A stretch of DNA of 64,000 nt from Falsiroseomonas tokyonensis (GTDB lineage: Bacteria > Pseudomonadota > Alphaproteobacteria > Acetobacterales > Acetobacteraceae), in the NCBI RefSeq assembly GCF_019024325.1, contig NZ_JAFNJS010000007.1, forward strand, positions 1 to 64,000, written 5' to 3'. The notes below the pieces were generated by a model that worked only from the letters and a program-made list of their open reading frames with translations, was not told the DNA's origin and did no database searches. Each line of letters begins with the position of its first letter. Positions within the stretch are counted from its first letter, which is position 1. Shown in pieces: positions 30,664 through 39,728 of this stretch. A program made the position numbers and the translations under genes.

Positions 30664-30824
30664 GGCGGCCCGGACCCTCCTCCGCCAAGAAGAATGTTCC
30701 GCTCCGCGATCACTCTCGCGCGAACGTGATAAGATTTCATTAAGCAACTCGTGCGGGCTGATGCACGTTTCTGGTGTGATGCTGCGGTGCGATACGCCAG
30801 CAGCCCCCCGCAGGAAATGTCCCA

Positions 30825-31001
30825 ATGACCGAGCGCGAGCTGGACCTGAAGATGGCCGAGCTGGACCGCCAGCTGAACGATCCGGAGACCCGGATGGATC
30901 CGCACAAGGTCTGGGCGCTGCTGGCCGAGATCAGCCGGCAGCACCTGCCGGCCGGCCCGACGGGCGGGCTGAAGACCACCCATTCCCCGCGCGCGGCCTG
31001 A
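30825..31001 (+). CDS. Small hypothetical protein, 58 residues
   Basis: An ORF of 58 residues (MTERELDLKMAELDRQLN...) with AGGAAA seven bases upstream of its ATG. The composition is that of a charged amphipathic helical protein, unlike the Arg/Ala-biased shadow frames of this genome. Residues 1-40 are helix-forming and acidic/basic alternating, ending in a short Gly/Thr-rich tail. The upstream spacer 30664-30824 is AT-richer, with TGATAAGAT as a possible -10 element. I do not recognise a family. It lies between the sugar transporter operon and the convergent tlyA gene and appears to have its own promoter. Confidence 0.55.
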   Translation: MTERELDLKMAELDRQLNDPETRMDPHKVWALLAEISRQHLPAGPTGGLKTTHSPRAA

Positions 31002-31025
31002 CGGCCAAGCCGGCCAGCCTTCCCC

Positions 31026-31772
31026 TCAACCCTCCCGCCGCGCCGCGATCAGGAATTCGCGGTTGCCCTCCGGCCCCAGCAGTGGGCTCGCCTCCACCCC
31101 CAGCACACGCCAGCCAGGCAATTCGGCCCACCAGTGACGGATGCCGGCGCAGACGCTGTCATGCACCCGCGCATCGCGCACCACGCCACCCTTGGCGACA
31201 TTCGGCCCCACCTCGAATTGCGGTTTGATCAGTGCCACGGCCCATCCGCCCGGTGAGACCAGGCCCAGGGCGGAAGGCAGCACGGTGCGCAGGCCGATGA
31301 AGCTGGCGTCACACACCACGGCGCCCGGCGCCTCCGGGATCATCGTCGCATCCAGGTAGCGGGCATTGGTCCGCTCCATCACTACCACCCGCGGGTCGTT
31401 GCGCAGCTTCCAGGCCAGCTGGCCATGCCCGACATCCACGGCAAAGACCTTGGCCGCGCCGTGATGCAGCAGCACGTCGGTGAAGCCGCCGGTGGAGGCA
31501 CCGACATCGAGGCCCACCACCCCGCTGCAATCCAGCCCAAAATGCGCGATCGCATGCGCCAGCTTCACCCCGCCGCGGGACACCCAGGGATGGTCCTGGC
31601 CGCGCACCTCCAGCGGCTGGCCTTCCTTGATGGCATCGCCGGCCTTGCTGACCCGCGCCTCCCCGGAAAAAACCTTGCCGGCCAGGATCAACGCCTGGGC
31701 GCGGCTGCGGCTTTCGGCCAGGCCCCGGTCCACCAGCGCCTGGTCCGCCCGCTGCTTCGGCGTGCCGCCCAT
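31026..31772 (-). CDS. tlyA: TlyA family RNA methyltransferase
   Basis: A 248-residue protein with an N-terminal S4 RNA-binding domain (~5-65: QRADQALVDRGLAESRSRAQALILAGKVFSG) and an FtsJ-type Rossmann methyltransferase domain (GLDVGASTGGFTDVLLHHGAAKVFAVDVGHGQL, then VVCDASFIGL and ALIKPQFEVG). TlyA enzymes 2'-O-methylate rRNA cytidines and affect capreomycin sensitivity; some members are called hemolysins. The start overlaps the stop of the upstream enolase-superfamily gene by one base (TGATG). It is the distal gene of the xseB-ispA-dxs operon, its normal alphaproteobacterial position apart from the intervening enolase-family gene. Confidence 0.92.
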   Translation of the reverse strand: MGGTPKQRADQALVDRGLAESRSRAQALILAGKVFSGEARVSKAGDAIKEGQPLEVRGQDHPWVSRGGVKLAHAIAHFGLDCSGVVGLDVGASTGGFTDVLLHHGAAKVFAVDVGHGQLAWKLRNDPRVVVMERTNARYLDATMIPEAPGAVVCDASFIGLRTVLPSALGLVSPGGWAVALIKPQFEVGPNVAKGGVVRDARVHDSVCAGIRHWWAELPGWRVLGVEASPLLGPEGNREFLIAARREG

Positions 31773-32911
31773 CAGGCGGCGAAGCGCGTGAGGGCCGCGC
31801 GGTCCACGGTGATGCCGAGCCCCGGCCCGTGCGGCACCCGCACCACGCCACCTGCGAAGCCGACGGGCTCAGCCAGCAGCGCATCCCGCACCGGATGCGG
31901 GGAGCGGTCCAATTCCAGCAGCGGCGGGCGGGGAAACAGGCCCGGCGGATTGTCCGGGATCACCGCCAGCAGATGCAGGGAGGCCGCGAGCGCCACCCCG
32001 GTCCCCCAGACATGCGGGTTCACCCGCATGCCGAAGGCATTGGCCATGTCCGCGATCTTCTTCAGCTCCGAAATCCCGCCGCAGGCCGCCACATCGGGCT
32101 GCAGGATATCCGCCGCGCGGCGGGTGATCATGTCCCGGAATCCCCAGCGGGTGAAACTGGCCTCGCCGCCCGCCACCGGGATCGGCTGGCCGGCCTTCAC
32201 CGCCAGGTAGCCGTCCAGGTCCTCGGGCTGCACCGGCTCCTCGAACCAGCCGATGTCGCATTCCGCCACGGCGCGGCCAAAGGCGATGGCGTCCGGCACG
32301 TCATAGGCATGGTTGCAGTCCACCAGCAGGCCGATATTCGGGCCGATGGCGTGGCGGAAGTCCCGGGTCAGCGCGATATCCGCGGCCAGGCCCCAGCCGG
32401 TCTTCAGCTTGAGGATGGAAAACCCCTCCTCCAGCCGCGTCTCCGCCTCCTCGGTCAGGTAGCCCAGGTGGTCGCGGCGTTCGCGGCGGTAGAAGCCGGT
32501 GGCATAGGCCTGCACCTCGGTCCGCAGCGGCCCGCCCAGCAGCCTGTGCACCGGAAGGCCGAGCGCCTGTCCGGCAATGTCCCACAGCGCGATGTCAAGC
32601 GCGCTGATCGCCTCGATCACCAGCCCCCGCTGTCCGTGGTCGCGCAGGCGGTTGTACAGGGACTGCCACAGCGCCTCCCGCGCCAGGGCGTCCTGGCCGA
32701 TGAGCAGGGGCGCGAGCCAGGTGCAGATCGGCGCGGTCAGCTCCGGCGGCCCGAAGGCCTCGCCCCAGCCCACGATGCCGTCCTCCGTCACGACCTCCAC
32801 CAGCATGGCGCCGCGGCGGCGGTACCAGGCCTGGGAATAGGCGAAGGGCTCCGCCAGATCCGCCATCAGCACATGCGGCGTGACGGAACGGATGCGGGTG
32901 CCTGGGCCCAT
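31772..32911 (-). CDS. Mandelate racemase/muconate lactonizing enzyme family protein (enolase superfamily)
   Basis: A 379-residue enolase-superfamily enzyme with a complete mandelate-racemase-type active site: Lys168-x-Lys170 (KLK), metal ligands Asp198 (VDCN), Glu224 (WFEEP) and Glu250 (GGE), and the Asp273/His300 dyad (DVAACGG, NPHVWG). The spacing matches mandelate racemase itself (164/166, 195, 221, 247, 270, 297) with a 3-4 residue shift. Such enzymes abstract the proton alpha to a carboxylate; most are sugar-acid dehydratases or racemases. The ATG at 32911 overlaps the dxs stop (TGATG) and its own stop overlaps tlyA the same way, so it is fully embedded in the operon, an unexpected position. 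Confidence 0.9.
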   Translation of the reverse strand: MGPGTRIRSVTPHVLMADLAEPFAYSQAWYRRRGAMLVEVVTEDGIVGWGEAFGPPELTAPICTWLAPLLIGQDALAREALWQSLYNRLRDHGQRGLVIEAISALDIALWDIAGQALGLPVHRLLGGPLRTEVQAYATGFYRRERRDHLGYLTEEAETRLEEGFSILKLKTGWGLAADIALTRDFRHAIGPNIGLLVDCNHAYDVPDAIAFGRAVAECDIGWFEEPVQPEDLDGYLAVKAGQPIPVAGGEASFTRWGFRDMITRRAADILQPDVAACGGISELKKIADMANAFGMRVNPHVWGTGVALAASLHLLAVIPDNPPGLFPRPPLLELDRSPHPVRDALLAEPVGFAGGVVRVPHGPGLGITVDRAALTRFAA

Positions 32912-34833
32912 CAGGCGCGCGCCGGCTGGGCCTTGGCTTGCTCCATGCCGAGCGCCGCCTGGGCGGTCGCCACGATATGCCGCGCATTCAGCCCGGCCTG
33001 GTCGTACTGCACCTTGGGCGCGGCATGGTCGATGAAGGTATCGGGCAGCACCATCGGGCGGAACTTCGTCTGCCCGTCCAGCAGCCCCTTCCACAGCAGG
33101 TGATGCGCCACCAGGCTGCCGAAGCCGCCGACGGAGCCTTCCTCGATGGTGATCAGCACCTCATGGTCCCGCGCCAGGCGTTCCACCAGCGCGGTGTCCA
33201 GCGGCTTGGCGAAGCGGGCATCGGCGACGGTGCAGGTGAGGCCCTGCGCCGCCAGCTCATCCGCCGCCTTCATGCATTCGGCCAGCCGCGCGCCATAGGA
33301 CAGGATCGCCACCGAATTGCCCTCCCGCAGCACGCGCCCGCGGCCGATCTCGAGCGGCGTGCCGCGCGCCGGCAGCTTCAGGCCGAGGCCTTCGCCGCGC
33401 GGATAGCGGAAGCCGCTCGGCCGGTCGTCGATCTGCGCGGCGGTGGCGACCATGTGCATGAGTTCCAGCTCATCGGCCGCGGCCATCAGCACCATGTTCG
33501 GCAGGCAGCCGAGATAGGCGATGTCGAAGCTGCCGGCATGGGTCGCGCCATCCGCGCCGACCAGCCCGGCGCGGTCCATGGCGAAGCGCACCGGCAGGGA
33601 TTGCAGCGCCACGTCATGCACCACCTGGTCATAGGCGCGCTGCAGGAAGGTGGAGTAGATCGCGACGAAGGGCTTCAGGCCTTCCGTCGCCATGCCGGCC
33701 GCGAAGGTGACGGCGTGCTGTTCCGCGATGCCCACGTCGAAGCAGCGCTTCGGATATTTCTTGGCGAAGGCATCAAGGCCCGTGCCGGCGGGCATCGCCG
33801 CATTGATGGAGACGACCCGCTCATCCGCATCGGCCTCTGCAATCAGGGCATTGGAAAACACCTTGGTATAGCTGGGCGGGCCCGGGGGGGCCTTGGCCTG
33901 TTCGCCGGTGATGACGTTGAACTTCTGGACGCCGTGATACTTGTCGGCGCTTGCTTCGGCGGGGGCATAGCCCTTGCCCTTCTGCGTCACGACATGCAGC
34001 AGGATCGGCTGGTTCTCATCCGCATCGCGCAGGTTGCGCAGCACCGGCAGCAGGTGGTCCAGGTCGTGGCCGTCGATCGGGCCGACGTAGTAGAAGCCCA
34101 GCTCCTCGAACAGCGTGCCGCCGGTCAGCAGGCCGCGCGCGAATTCCTCCGCCCGCCGCGCCGTGCGCTCGATCGGCCGGGGGAAGCGCTTGGCCAGCCG
34201 GCCCATCACGTCGCGCAGCGACAGGAAGGGGCGCGACGAGATCAGCCGCGACAGATACGCCGACATGGCGCCCACCGGGGGCGCGATCGACATGTCGTTG
34301 TCGTTCAGGATGACGATCAGCCGGGCGCGGGCCGCGCCGGCATTGTTCATCGCCTCATAGGCCATGCCGGCGGACATGGAGCCATCGCCGATCACCGCGA
34401 TCACATGCCGGTCGTCGCCCTTCAGCTCCCGCGCCATGGCCATGCCGAGGCCGGCGGAGATGGACGTGGATGAGTGGGCGGCACCAAACGGGTCGTATTC
34501 GCTCTCCGCCCGCCGGGTGAAGCCGGACAGCCCACCCTCCGTCCGCAGGGTGCGGATGCGGTCGCGCCGGCCGGTCAGGATCTTGTGCGGATAGGCCTGG
34601 TGGCCGACGTCCCAGATCAGCCGGTCGCGCGGCGTGTCGAAGACCGCATGCACCGCGACCGTCAGCTCCACCACGCCGAGCGAGGCGCCGAGATGCCCGC
34701 CGGTCTGGCTGACGGCATCGATCGTCTCCGCCCGCAGCTCCTGCGCCAGCTGCTTGAGCTGCTCCCCGGAATAGTTGCGGAGATCGGCCGGAACACGGAC
34801 CCGATCGAGCAGGGGAGTCACGGGGGGCGCCAT
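32911..34833 (-). CDS. dxs: 1-deoxy-D-xylulose-5-phosphate synthase
   Basis: The 640-residue thiamine-diphosphate enzyme that condenses pyruvate and glyceraldehyde 3-phosphate in the first step of the MEP isoprenoid pathway. Motifs are [16 protein letters not shown], the ThDP/Mg motif [47 protein letters not shown] with the transketolase-like Glu, and the C-terminal transketolase domain EEGSVGGFG. The length is normal. The gene is 5 bases downstream of ispA and overlaps the enolase-family gene. Together with ispA it supplies farnesyl diphosphate for quinones, hopanoids and carotenoids. Confidence 0.97.
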   Translation of the reverse strand: MAPPVTPLLDRVRVPADLRNYSGEQLKQLAQELRAETIDAVSQTGGHLGASLGVVELTVAVHAVFDTPRDRLIWDVGHQAYPHKILTGRRDRIRTLRTEGGLSGFTRRAESEYDPFGAAHSSTSISAGLGMAMARELKGDDRHVIAVIGDGSMSAGMAYEAMNNAGAARARLIVILNDNDMSIAPPVGAMSAYLSRLISSRPFLSLRDVMGRLAKRFPRPIERTARRAEEFARGLLTGGTLFEELGFYYVGPIDGHDLDHLLPVLRNLRDADENQPILLHVVTQKGKGYAPAEASADKYHGVQKFNVITGEQAKAPPGPPSYTKVFSNALIAEADADERVVSINAAMPAGTGLDAFAKKYPKRCFDVGIAEQHAVTFAAGMATEGLKPFVAIYSTFLQRAYDQVVHDVALQSLPVRFAMDRAGLVGADGATHAGSFDIAYLGCLPNMVLMAAADELELMHMVATAAQIDDRPSGFRYPRGEGLGLKLPARGTPLEIGRGRVLREGNSVAILSYGARLAECMKAADELAAQGLTCTVADARFAKPLDTALVERLARDHEVLITIEEGSVGGFGSLVAHHLLWKGLLDGQTKFRPMVLPDTFIDHAAPKVQYDQAGLNARHIVATAQAALGMEQAKAQPARA

Positions 34834-34838
34834 GGTTG

Positions 34839-35750
34839 TCAGCTCTTCCTCTCGATGGTGTAGGCGGCCAGGTCGCGCAGCAGCTCGGCGCGATCGCCGA
34901 AACTGTCCAGGTGGTCGCGGGCCTGGGTCACCAGCCGCTCCGCCTGCATCCGGGCCCGCTCGATCCCGAGCAGGCCGAGCAGGGTTGCCTTGCCGGCTTC
35001 CGCATCCTTGCCGGTGCGCTTGCCGGTTTCCGCCGCGCTGGCCGTCGCGTCCAATAGATCATCCGCGATCTGGAAGGCGGCGCCGAGGTCGCGGCCATAG
35101 GCGGCCAGCGCGTTGCGCTGCGCCGAGGGCGCCTTGCCGAGGATCGCGCCCGCCTCGGCCGCGAATTCGATCAGCCGGCCGGTCTTCAGCAGTTGCAGCC
35201 GGCCGACCTGCACCTCGTCCAGCGGCTCCGCCGCCGCTTCGGCCAGCATGTCCAGCATCTGCCCGCCGCACATGCCCCGCGCGCCGGCGGCGCGCGCCAG
35301 GCAGCGCACCAGCTCCGCTCGTACGGCGGGGTCGGAATGCGTCTCCTCCTCCGCCAGGGTGCCGAAGGCGGCGGCCTGCAGCGCGTCGCCGGCGATGATG
35401 GCGGTGGCCTCGTCGAAGGCCTTGTGCACGGTGGGCTTGCCGCGGCGCAGGTCGTCGTCATCCATTGCCGGCAGGTCGTCATGCACCAGGGAATAGGCGT
35501 GCAGCATCTCGATCGCCGCTGCGACGCGCAGCGCCGCCTGGCGGGAGACGCCGAATTGCCGCGCCCCCTCCAGCACCAGGAAGCCGCGCAGCCGCTTGCC
35601 GCCGCCGATCACGGCATAGCGCATGGCCGCCAGCAGCGGCGCTTCCGGCCCTTCGGCGGGCGGCAGGATCTGGTCGAGCGTCTGGTCGATTTCGGCCGCA
35701 GCCTCGGCGAGGGCGGACTGCAGCGGCGGAGGCGTGGCGGTATCGGGCAT
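34839..35750 (-). CDS. ispA: Farnesyl diphosphate synthase (short-chain polyprenyl synthetase)
   Basis: A 303-residue trans-prenyltransferase. The first Asp-rich motif is DDLPAMD (91-97, in [13 protein letters not shown]) and the second is DDLLD (230-234, after AAFQIA). GGGKRLRG at ~49-56 binds the diphosphate. It joins IPP with DMAPP and GPP to give farnesyl diphosphate. The ATG at 35750 is preferred; the open frame to 35882 overlaps xseB. It lies 10 bases after xseB and 5 before dxs. The large residues before the first motif fit FPP rather than longer products, but product length is inferred. Confidence 0.94.
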   Translation of the reverse strand: MPDTATPPPLQSALAEAAAEIDQTLDQILPPAEGPEAPLLAAMRYAVIGGGKRLRGFLVLEGARQFGVSRQAALRVAAAIEMLHAYSLVHDDLPAMDDDDLRRGKPTVHKAFDEATAIIAGDALQAAAFGTLAEEETHSDPAVRAELVRCLARAAGARGMCGGQMLDMLAEAAAEPLDEVQVGRLQLLKTGRLIEFAAEAGAILGKAPSAQRNALAAYGRDLGAAFQIADDLLDATASAAETGKRTGKDAEAGKATLLGLLGIERARMQAERLVTQARDHLDSFGDRAELLRDLAAYTIERKS

Positions 35751-35760
35751 CAGGGCCCCC

Positions 35761-36012
35761 TCAGGCCAGGTCGCGCAGGCCGGCGGCCTGGCCGGGGCTG
35801 GATTCGACGATGGCCTGCACCTTGGCCTCGGCCTCGGCCAGCTTCGCCTCGCAATGCCGGCGCAGGGCGGCGCCGCGTTCATAGGCCGCGACGGCTTCTT
35901 CCAGCCTGCCCTTGCCCGATTCCAGGTCCTTCACGATCCCCTCCAGCTCCGCCAGCGCATCCTCGAAGGAAAGGGAGGCGACGGGCCTTGCCGTGTCAGG
36001 CTGAGTTGACAT
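35761..36012 (-). CDS. xseB: Exodeoxyribonuclease VII small subunit
   Basis: An 83-residue subunit with the family core SFEDALAELEGIVKDLESGKGRLEEAVAAYERGAALRRHCEAKLAEAEAKV, which forms the helical hairpin that binds XseA. With XseA (not in the window) it degrades single-stranded DNA from both ends. Three in-frame ATGs exist (36066, 36024, 36012); none has a strong Shine-Dalgarno, and 36012 gives the usual ~80-residue length. It precedes ispA by 10 bases. Confidence 0.9.
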   Translation of the reverse strand: MSTQPDTARPVASLSFEDALAELEGIVKDLESGKGRLEEAVAAYERGAALRRHCEAKLAEAEAKVQAIVESSPGQAAGLRDLA

Positions 36013-36069
36013 CAGACTTGTCATCCATGGGAAGGAAAAAGATGAGGCGGTGTCCGCCGCCGCCAAGGG

Positions 36070-36999
36070 TCAGGCCCGCATCAGGGTGCGGACATGGGCG
36101 GCGGTGGACAGCGCGAGCGCCTCCAGGTCGTAGCCGCCTTCCAGCAGGCTCACCAGCCGGCCCTGGGCATGACGATCCGCCAGGGCGCAAAGTTCCGCAG
36201 TGAGCCAGGCGAAATCCGGCTCCCGCACCCGGAGCTGGGCCAGGGGGTCGCTGGCGTGGGCGTCAAAGCCGGCTGACACCAGGATGAGTTCGGGGACGAA
36301 ACCGTCAAGCGCGGGCAACAGCTCGCGCTCCCAGACCGCCCGGAAGGCGGCGCCATCGGCGCCGGGGGGCAGCTTGGCGTTGAAGATATTGCCGACGCCG
36401 GTTTCCGAGGAATCGCCGGTGCCGGGATAGAGCGGCCATTGATGGCTGCTGGCATAGAACAGGCTGGAATCGGTGGCGAAGCAGGCCTGGGTGCCATTGC
36501 CGTGGTGCACGTCGAAATCCACCACCGCGACGCGCGCCAGGCCATGGACCGCCTGGGCGTGGCGGGCGGCCACCGCCGCATTGGCGAACAGGCAAAAGCC
36601 CATGGGGCGATTGGGCTCGGCATGGTGACCGGGGGGGCGGGTGGCGCAGAAGACGCGACGCACCTCCCCGGTGCACACCGCATCCACGCCGGCCACCGCG
36701 GCGCCGGCGGCGCGCAGCGCGGCCTCGGCGCTGCCGGCGCTCATCAGCGTATCGGCGTCGAGTGCCACGATCTCATCGCCCTCCGGCCGGATGCCGAGGA
36801 TGGCGTCCACATAGCCGGCAGGATGGACACGGAGCAGCTGTTCCACGGTGGCGAGCGGCGCCTCCGCCCGGATGAGATCGACGAATTCGCCGGCATCCAG
36901 CGCCCGCAGCACGGCGCGCAGCCGGTCCGGGCATTCCGGATGGCCCTCGCCCGGGTCATGGCGCAGGCAGGCCAGGTGCGTGAAGAGCAGGACGCTCAT
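36070..36999 (-). CDS. Histone deacetylase family protein
   Basis: A 309-residue class II-type arginase/deacetylase-fold enzyme (acetoin utilisation/acetylpolyamine amidohydrolase group). Catalytic features: HPECPDRL near residue 20, RPPGHHAEP with His125/His126, metal ligands Asp163 and His165 in DFDVHHGNGT, and GFDAHASDPL. It is predicted to deacetylate acetylpolyamines or acetyl-lysine. The start overlaps the tusA stop by ATGA. In alphaproteobacteria this gene commonly precedes xseB-ispA-dxs, as here (57-base gap to xseB). Confidence 0.92.
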   Translation of the reverse strand: MSVLLFTHLACLRHDPGEGHPECPDRLRAVLRALDAGEFVDLIRAEAPLATVEQLLRVHPAGYVDAILGIRPEGDEIVALDADTLMSAGSAEAALRAAGAAVAGVDAVCTGEVRRVFCATRPPGHHAEPNRPMGFCLFANAAVAARHAQAVHGLARVAVVDFDVHHGNGTQACFATDSSLFYASSHQWPLYPGTGDSSETGVGNIFNAKLPPGADGAAFRAVWERELLPALDGFVPELILVSAGFDAHASDPLAQLRVREPDFAWLTAELCALADRHAQGRLVSLLEGGYDLEALALSTAAHVRTLMRA

Positions 37000-37247
37000 T
37001 CCTCAGGCGCCTCGGGCCGGTCTTCGCGCTTGCGCAGCGTGAAGCGGAACAGGCCCTTTTCCTCGGAGAATCCCACCAGCGCATGGCCGGTCTCCGCCGC
37101 ATAGGCCCGGAAATCCTTCACGCTGGCCGGGTCCGTCGCCAGCACCACCAGCCGCGCGCCGGCCGGCAGCGACCGCAAGGCCTTGTTCGCCTTCAGGACC
37201 GGCAGGGGGCAGGTCAGGCCTTGGACATCCAGCAGCGTCTCGCTCAT
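36996..37247 (-). CDS. tusA: TusA/SirA family sulfurtransferase
   Basis: An 83-residue protein with the family CPxP motif (Cys13-Pro-Leu-Pro16, in LDVQGLTCPLPVLKANKAL) and the ARLVVLATDPASVKDF strand-helix. The Cys carries persulfide sulfur in tRNA thiolation, molybdenum-cofactor or sulfur-oxidation relays. The frame is open to 37454, but the ATG at 37247 gives the normal N-terminus. It is the first gene of the operon and overlaps the deacetylase start (ATGA); divergent from the ROK kinase. Confidence 0.9.
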   Translation of the reverse strand: MSETLLDVQGLTCPLPVLKANKALRSLPAGARLVVLATDPASVKDFRAYAAETGHALVGFSEEKGLFRFTLRKREDRPEAPEE

Positions 37248-37356
37248 GCGCCCGAGTCCACCACCCCGGCGCCGAAAGGGCAAGCGCCGCCGCTTGCGAG
37301 GCGCGGCCCTCGGCGCCCGCCTTGCGGGGCGACCCGCCGGGCGCCACCTTGCGGGC

Positions 37357-38232
37357 ATGACCTGGCGCATCGGCATCGATCTCGGCGGCACCAAGACGGA
37401 GGTGGCGGCGCTGGACCCCGGCGGCGCCCTGCGGCTCCGCCGCCGCCTGCCCACCCCCGCAACCTACGAAGCCACCGTCGCGCAGATCGGCGCCATGGTC
37501 GAAGCCGCCGAGGCCGAGATCGGCGAGGCCGCGCGCGTCGGCTGCGGCATCCCGGGCAGCGAAAGCCCGGCCACCGGCCTGATCCGCGGTGCCAATTCCA
37601 CCTTCCTGAACGGCCGCCCCCTGGGCCATGACCTCTCGGCCCGGCTCGGCCGCCCGGTGCGGCTGTCCAACGACGCCAATTGCCTGGCGATGAGCGAATT
37701 CCACGACCATCCCGGCTCCGGCTTCGCCGTCATCCTCGGCACCGGCGTGGGCGGCGGGCTGGTGGTGAACGGGCGCCTGGTGGAGGGCCGGAACCGCGTG
37801 GCCGGCGAGTGGGGCCATACCCCCCTGCCCTGGATGACCCCGGCCGAATTCCCCGGCCCCGCCTGCTGGTGCGGCCAGCACGGCTGCATCGAGACCTTCC
37901 TGTGCGGCCCCGCCCTGGCCCGCGACGCCGACGGGCCCGAGGCACGCGACGCCTCCACCCTGCCCGCCCGTGCCGCCGCCGGCGAGGTGCGCGCCCAGGC
38001 GGCGCTGGACCGGCACGTGGAGCGGCTGGCCCGCGCGCTGGCCGGGGTCATCAACCTGCTGGACCCGGAAGTCCTCGTGCTCGGCGGCGGCCTGTCCAAC
38101 ATGGCGCATCTGTACGAGGCGCTGCCCCGGCTGATCCCGCGCCACGTCTTCTCCGACAGTTTCGACACGCCCATCATCCAGGCCCGGCACGGCGACAGTT
38201 CCGGCGTGCTCGGCGCGGCCCGGCTGTGGTGA
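37357..38232 (+). CDS. ROK family sugar kinase
   Basis: A 291-residue ROK protein without an N-terminal helix-turn-helix, hence a kinase rather than a repressor. The ATP motif is DLGGTKTE (8-15), ILGTGVGGGLVVNG is the second phosphate loop, EWGHTPL holds the metal-binding His and CWCGQHGCIETFLCGP is the zinc-binding ROK signature. It resembles fructokinase/N-acetylglucosamine kinase-type members. The ATG at 37357 is chosen over an upstream extension antisense to tusA. It is 19 bases upstream of dinB on the same strand, though the two have no obvious functional link. Confidence 0.92.
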   Translation: MTWRIGIDLGGTKTEVAALDPGGALRLRRRLPTPATYEATVAQIGAMVEAAEAEIGEAARVGCGIPGSESPATGLIRGANSTFLNGRPLGHDLSARLGRPVRLSNDANCLAMSEFHDHPGSGFAVILGTGVGGGLVVNGRLVEGRNRVAGEWGHTPLPWMTPAEFPGPACWCGQHGCIETFLCGPALARDADGPEARDASTLPARAAAGEVRAQAALDRHVERLARALAGVINLLDPEVLVLGGGLSNMAHLYEALPRLIPRHVFSDSFDTPIIQARHGDSSGVLGAARLW

Positions 38233-38251
38233 GCGCGATGCGCGCGCGCTG

Positions 38252-39520
38252 ATGCCCGCGGTCTGCCGGGACTGCCTGGCCCGCGATCCGCCGGGGCCGC
38301 GCTGCCCGGCTTGCGGCGGCCGGCGCATCGTCCGGCATGAGGCGCTGTTCGCGCTCTCCATCGCCCATATCGATTGCGACGCCTTCTACGCCAGCATCGA
38401 GAAGCGCGACCGCCCCGAGCTGCTGGCCCGCCCCGTGATCGTCGGCGGCGGGCGGCGCGGCGTGGTCTCGGCCGCCTGCTACCTGGCCCGCACCCGCGGC
38501 GTGCGCAGCGCCATGCCCATGTTCAAGGCCCTCGCCGCCTGCCCGGATGCGGTGGTGATCAAGCCGGACATGGCCAAATACGTGGCCGTCGCCCGCGAGA
38601 TGCGGGAGATGATGGAGGCGCTGACGCCCTTGGTGCAGCCGCTGTCGATCGACGAGGCGGTGCTGGACCTCTCGGGCACCGAGGCGCTGCACCGCGCCCC
38701 GCCGGCCGTGGTGCTGGCGCGCTTCGCCGGGGCGGTGGAACGGCAGCTCGGCATCACCGTCTCCATCGGCCTGGCGCCCAACCGGCTGCTTGCCAAACTG
38801 GCGGCGGAGCGGGACAAGCCGCGCGGCTTTGGCGTCTTCGGCGCCGAGGCCGCCGATTGGCTGGCGCAGCAGCCCGTGACCCTGCTGCCCGGCATCGGCC
38901 CGGCCTTCGCCCGCAAGCTGGGCGCCGCCGGCTTCACCCGGCTCGGCCAGCTGGCGGGGCTGGAGGCGCGGGAGGCCGCGCGCCGCTTCGGCGAGGAAGG
39001 CCCCGGCCTGGTGGCCCGCGCCCGCGGCGAGGATTCGCGGCGGGTCGACCCGGCGCGGGAGACGAAGAGCATCTCGGCCGAGACCACCTTCGATACCGAC
39101 CTGCGGAGCCTGGCGGAGCTGGAAGTGCCGCTGTGGCGGCTGTGCGAGAAGCTCGGGCGGCGGCTGTCCGAGAAGGGGCTGGCGGCGGCGGGGGTGGTGC
39201 TGAAGCTGAAGACGGCGAATTTCGAGAACCGCACGCGGACGGTACGGCTCGGGCGGCCCACGAAACTGCCCGAGATGCTGTTCCGGGCGGCGCAGCCGAT
39301 GCTGGCGAAGGAGGCGACGGGGACGGCCTTCCGGCTGATCGGCGTGGGGTCGCAGCCGCTGGCGCCGGGGGATACGGCGGATCTGCCGGACCTGGCGGAC
39401 CCGGATTCGGCGCGCAGGGCGGACAGGTGGGCGGCGGTGGAGAAGCTCCGGGCGCGCTTCGGCGCGGATGCCGTGGTCAGCGGGCGGCTGCTGCCCGGCA
39501 AGACACGACCGCCGACGTAA
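38252..39520 (+). CDS. dinB: DNA polymerase IV (Y-family) with N-terminal zinc-ribbon
   Basis: A 422-residue translesion polymerase. Catalytic motifs are IAHIDCDAFYASIEKR (first Asp), SAACYLARTRGVRSAMPMFKA and PLSIDEAVLDLSG (Asp-Glu pair); the helix-hairpin-helix LLPGIGPAFARKL and little-finger domain follow. Residues 5-21 carry two CxxC pairs (Cys5, Cys8, Cys18, Cys21), a zinc-ribbon-like extension seen on some alphaproteobacterial DinB proteins. No beta-clamp motif (QLxLF-type) is evident at the C-terminus, which ends in a Pro/Thr-rich tail. No alphaproteobacterial LexA box (GTTC-N7-GTTC) was found in the 19-base gap, so it may not be SOS-induced from here. Confidence 0.95.
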   Translation: MPAVCRDCLARDPPGPRCPACGGRRIVRHEALFALSIAHIDCDAFYASIEKRDRPELLARPVIVGGGRRGVVSAACYLARTRGVRSAMPMFKALAACPDAVVIKPDMAKYVAVAREMREMMEALTPLVQPLSIDEAVLDLSGTEALHRAPPAVVLARFAGAVERQLGITVSIGLAPNRLLAKLAAERDKPRGFGVFGAEAADWLAQQPVTLLPGIGPAFARKLGAAGFTRLGQLAGLEAREAARRFGEEGPGLVARARGEDSRRVDPARETKSISAETTFDTDLRSLAELEVPLWRLCEKLGRRLSEKGLAAAGVVLKLKTANFENRTRTVRLGRPTKLPEMLFRAAQPMLAKEATGTAFRLIGVGSQPLAPGDTADLPDLADPDSARRADRWAAVEKLRARFGADAVVSGRLLPGKTRPPT

Positions 39521-39728
39521 GCGGCCAATCCGGAAGTCGAGAGACTGAATCTAAGATCAATCTTCTGTTTTTTTGTTTACAGAAATTCGAACCCAGAATA
39601 ATAACGTCATCACAATACCAGGAACACTGCCGGTTATTCTGGCAAAATCATGGCGTTCGCTTCATCTTGCCTGGAATGGAGCGCATCCTTTCTGTCGGAA
39701 GCGTACCGGCCATAGGGCGCTTGCAGCC
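39521..39728 (+). promoter_or_regulatory. AT-rich regulatory region with candidate promoter and dyad
   Basis: This is the most AT-rich intergenic stretch in the window. TTTACA (39576-39581), 17 bases, TAATAA (39599-39604) is a reasonable sigma-70-type promoter for the downstream gene. CCAGAATAA (39593-39601) and TTATTCTGG (39634-39642) form a 9-bp inverted repeat around the predicted start, a possible operator or leader hairpin. A T7 run at 39568-39574 may also end the dinB transcript. Confidence 0.45.

Noticed and set aside
30664-30824. CRP/FNR-like site (ATCAC...GTGAT)
   Set aside because: The half-sites are 12 bases apart rather than 6 and only 5 bases long; chance is likely.
37248-37356. 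Third copy of the hairpin-cluster repeat between tusA and the ROK gene
   Set aside because: Several short inverted repeats are present, but not the same order or the TTGGCT spacer.
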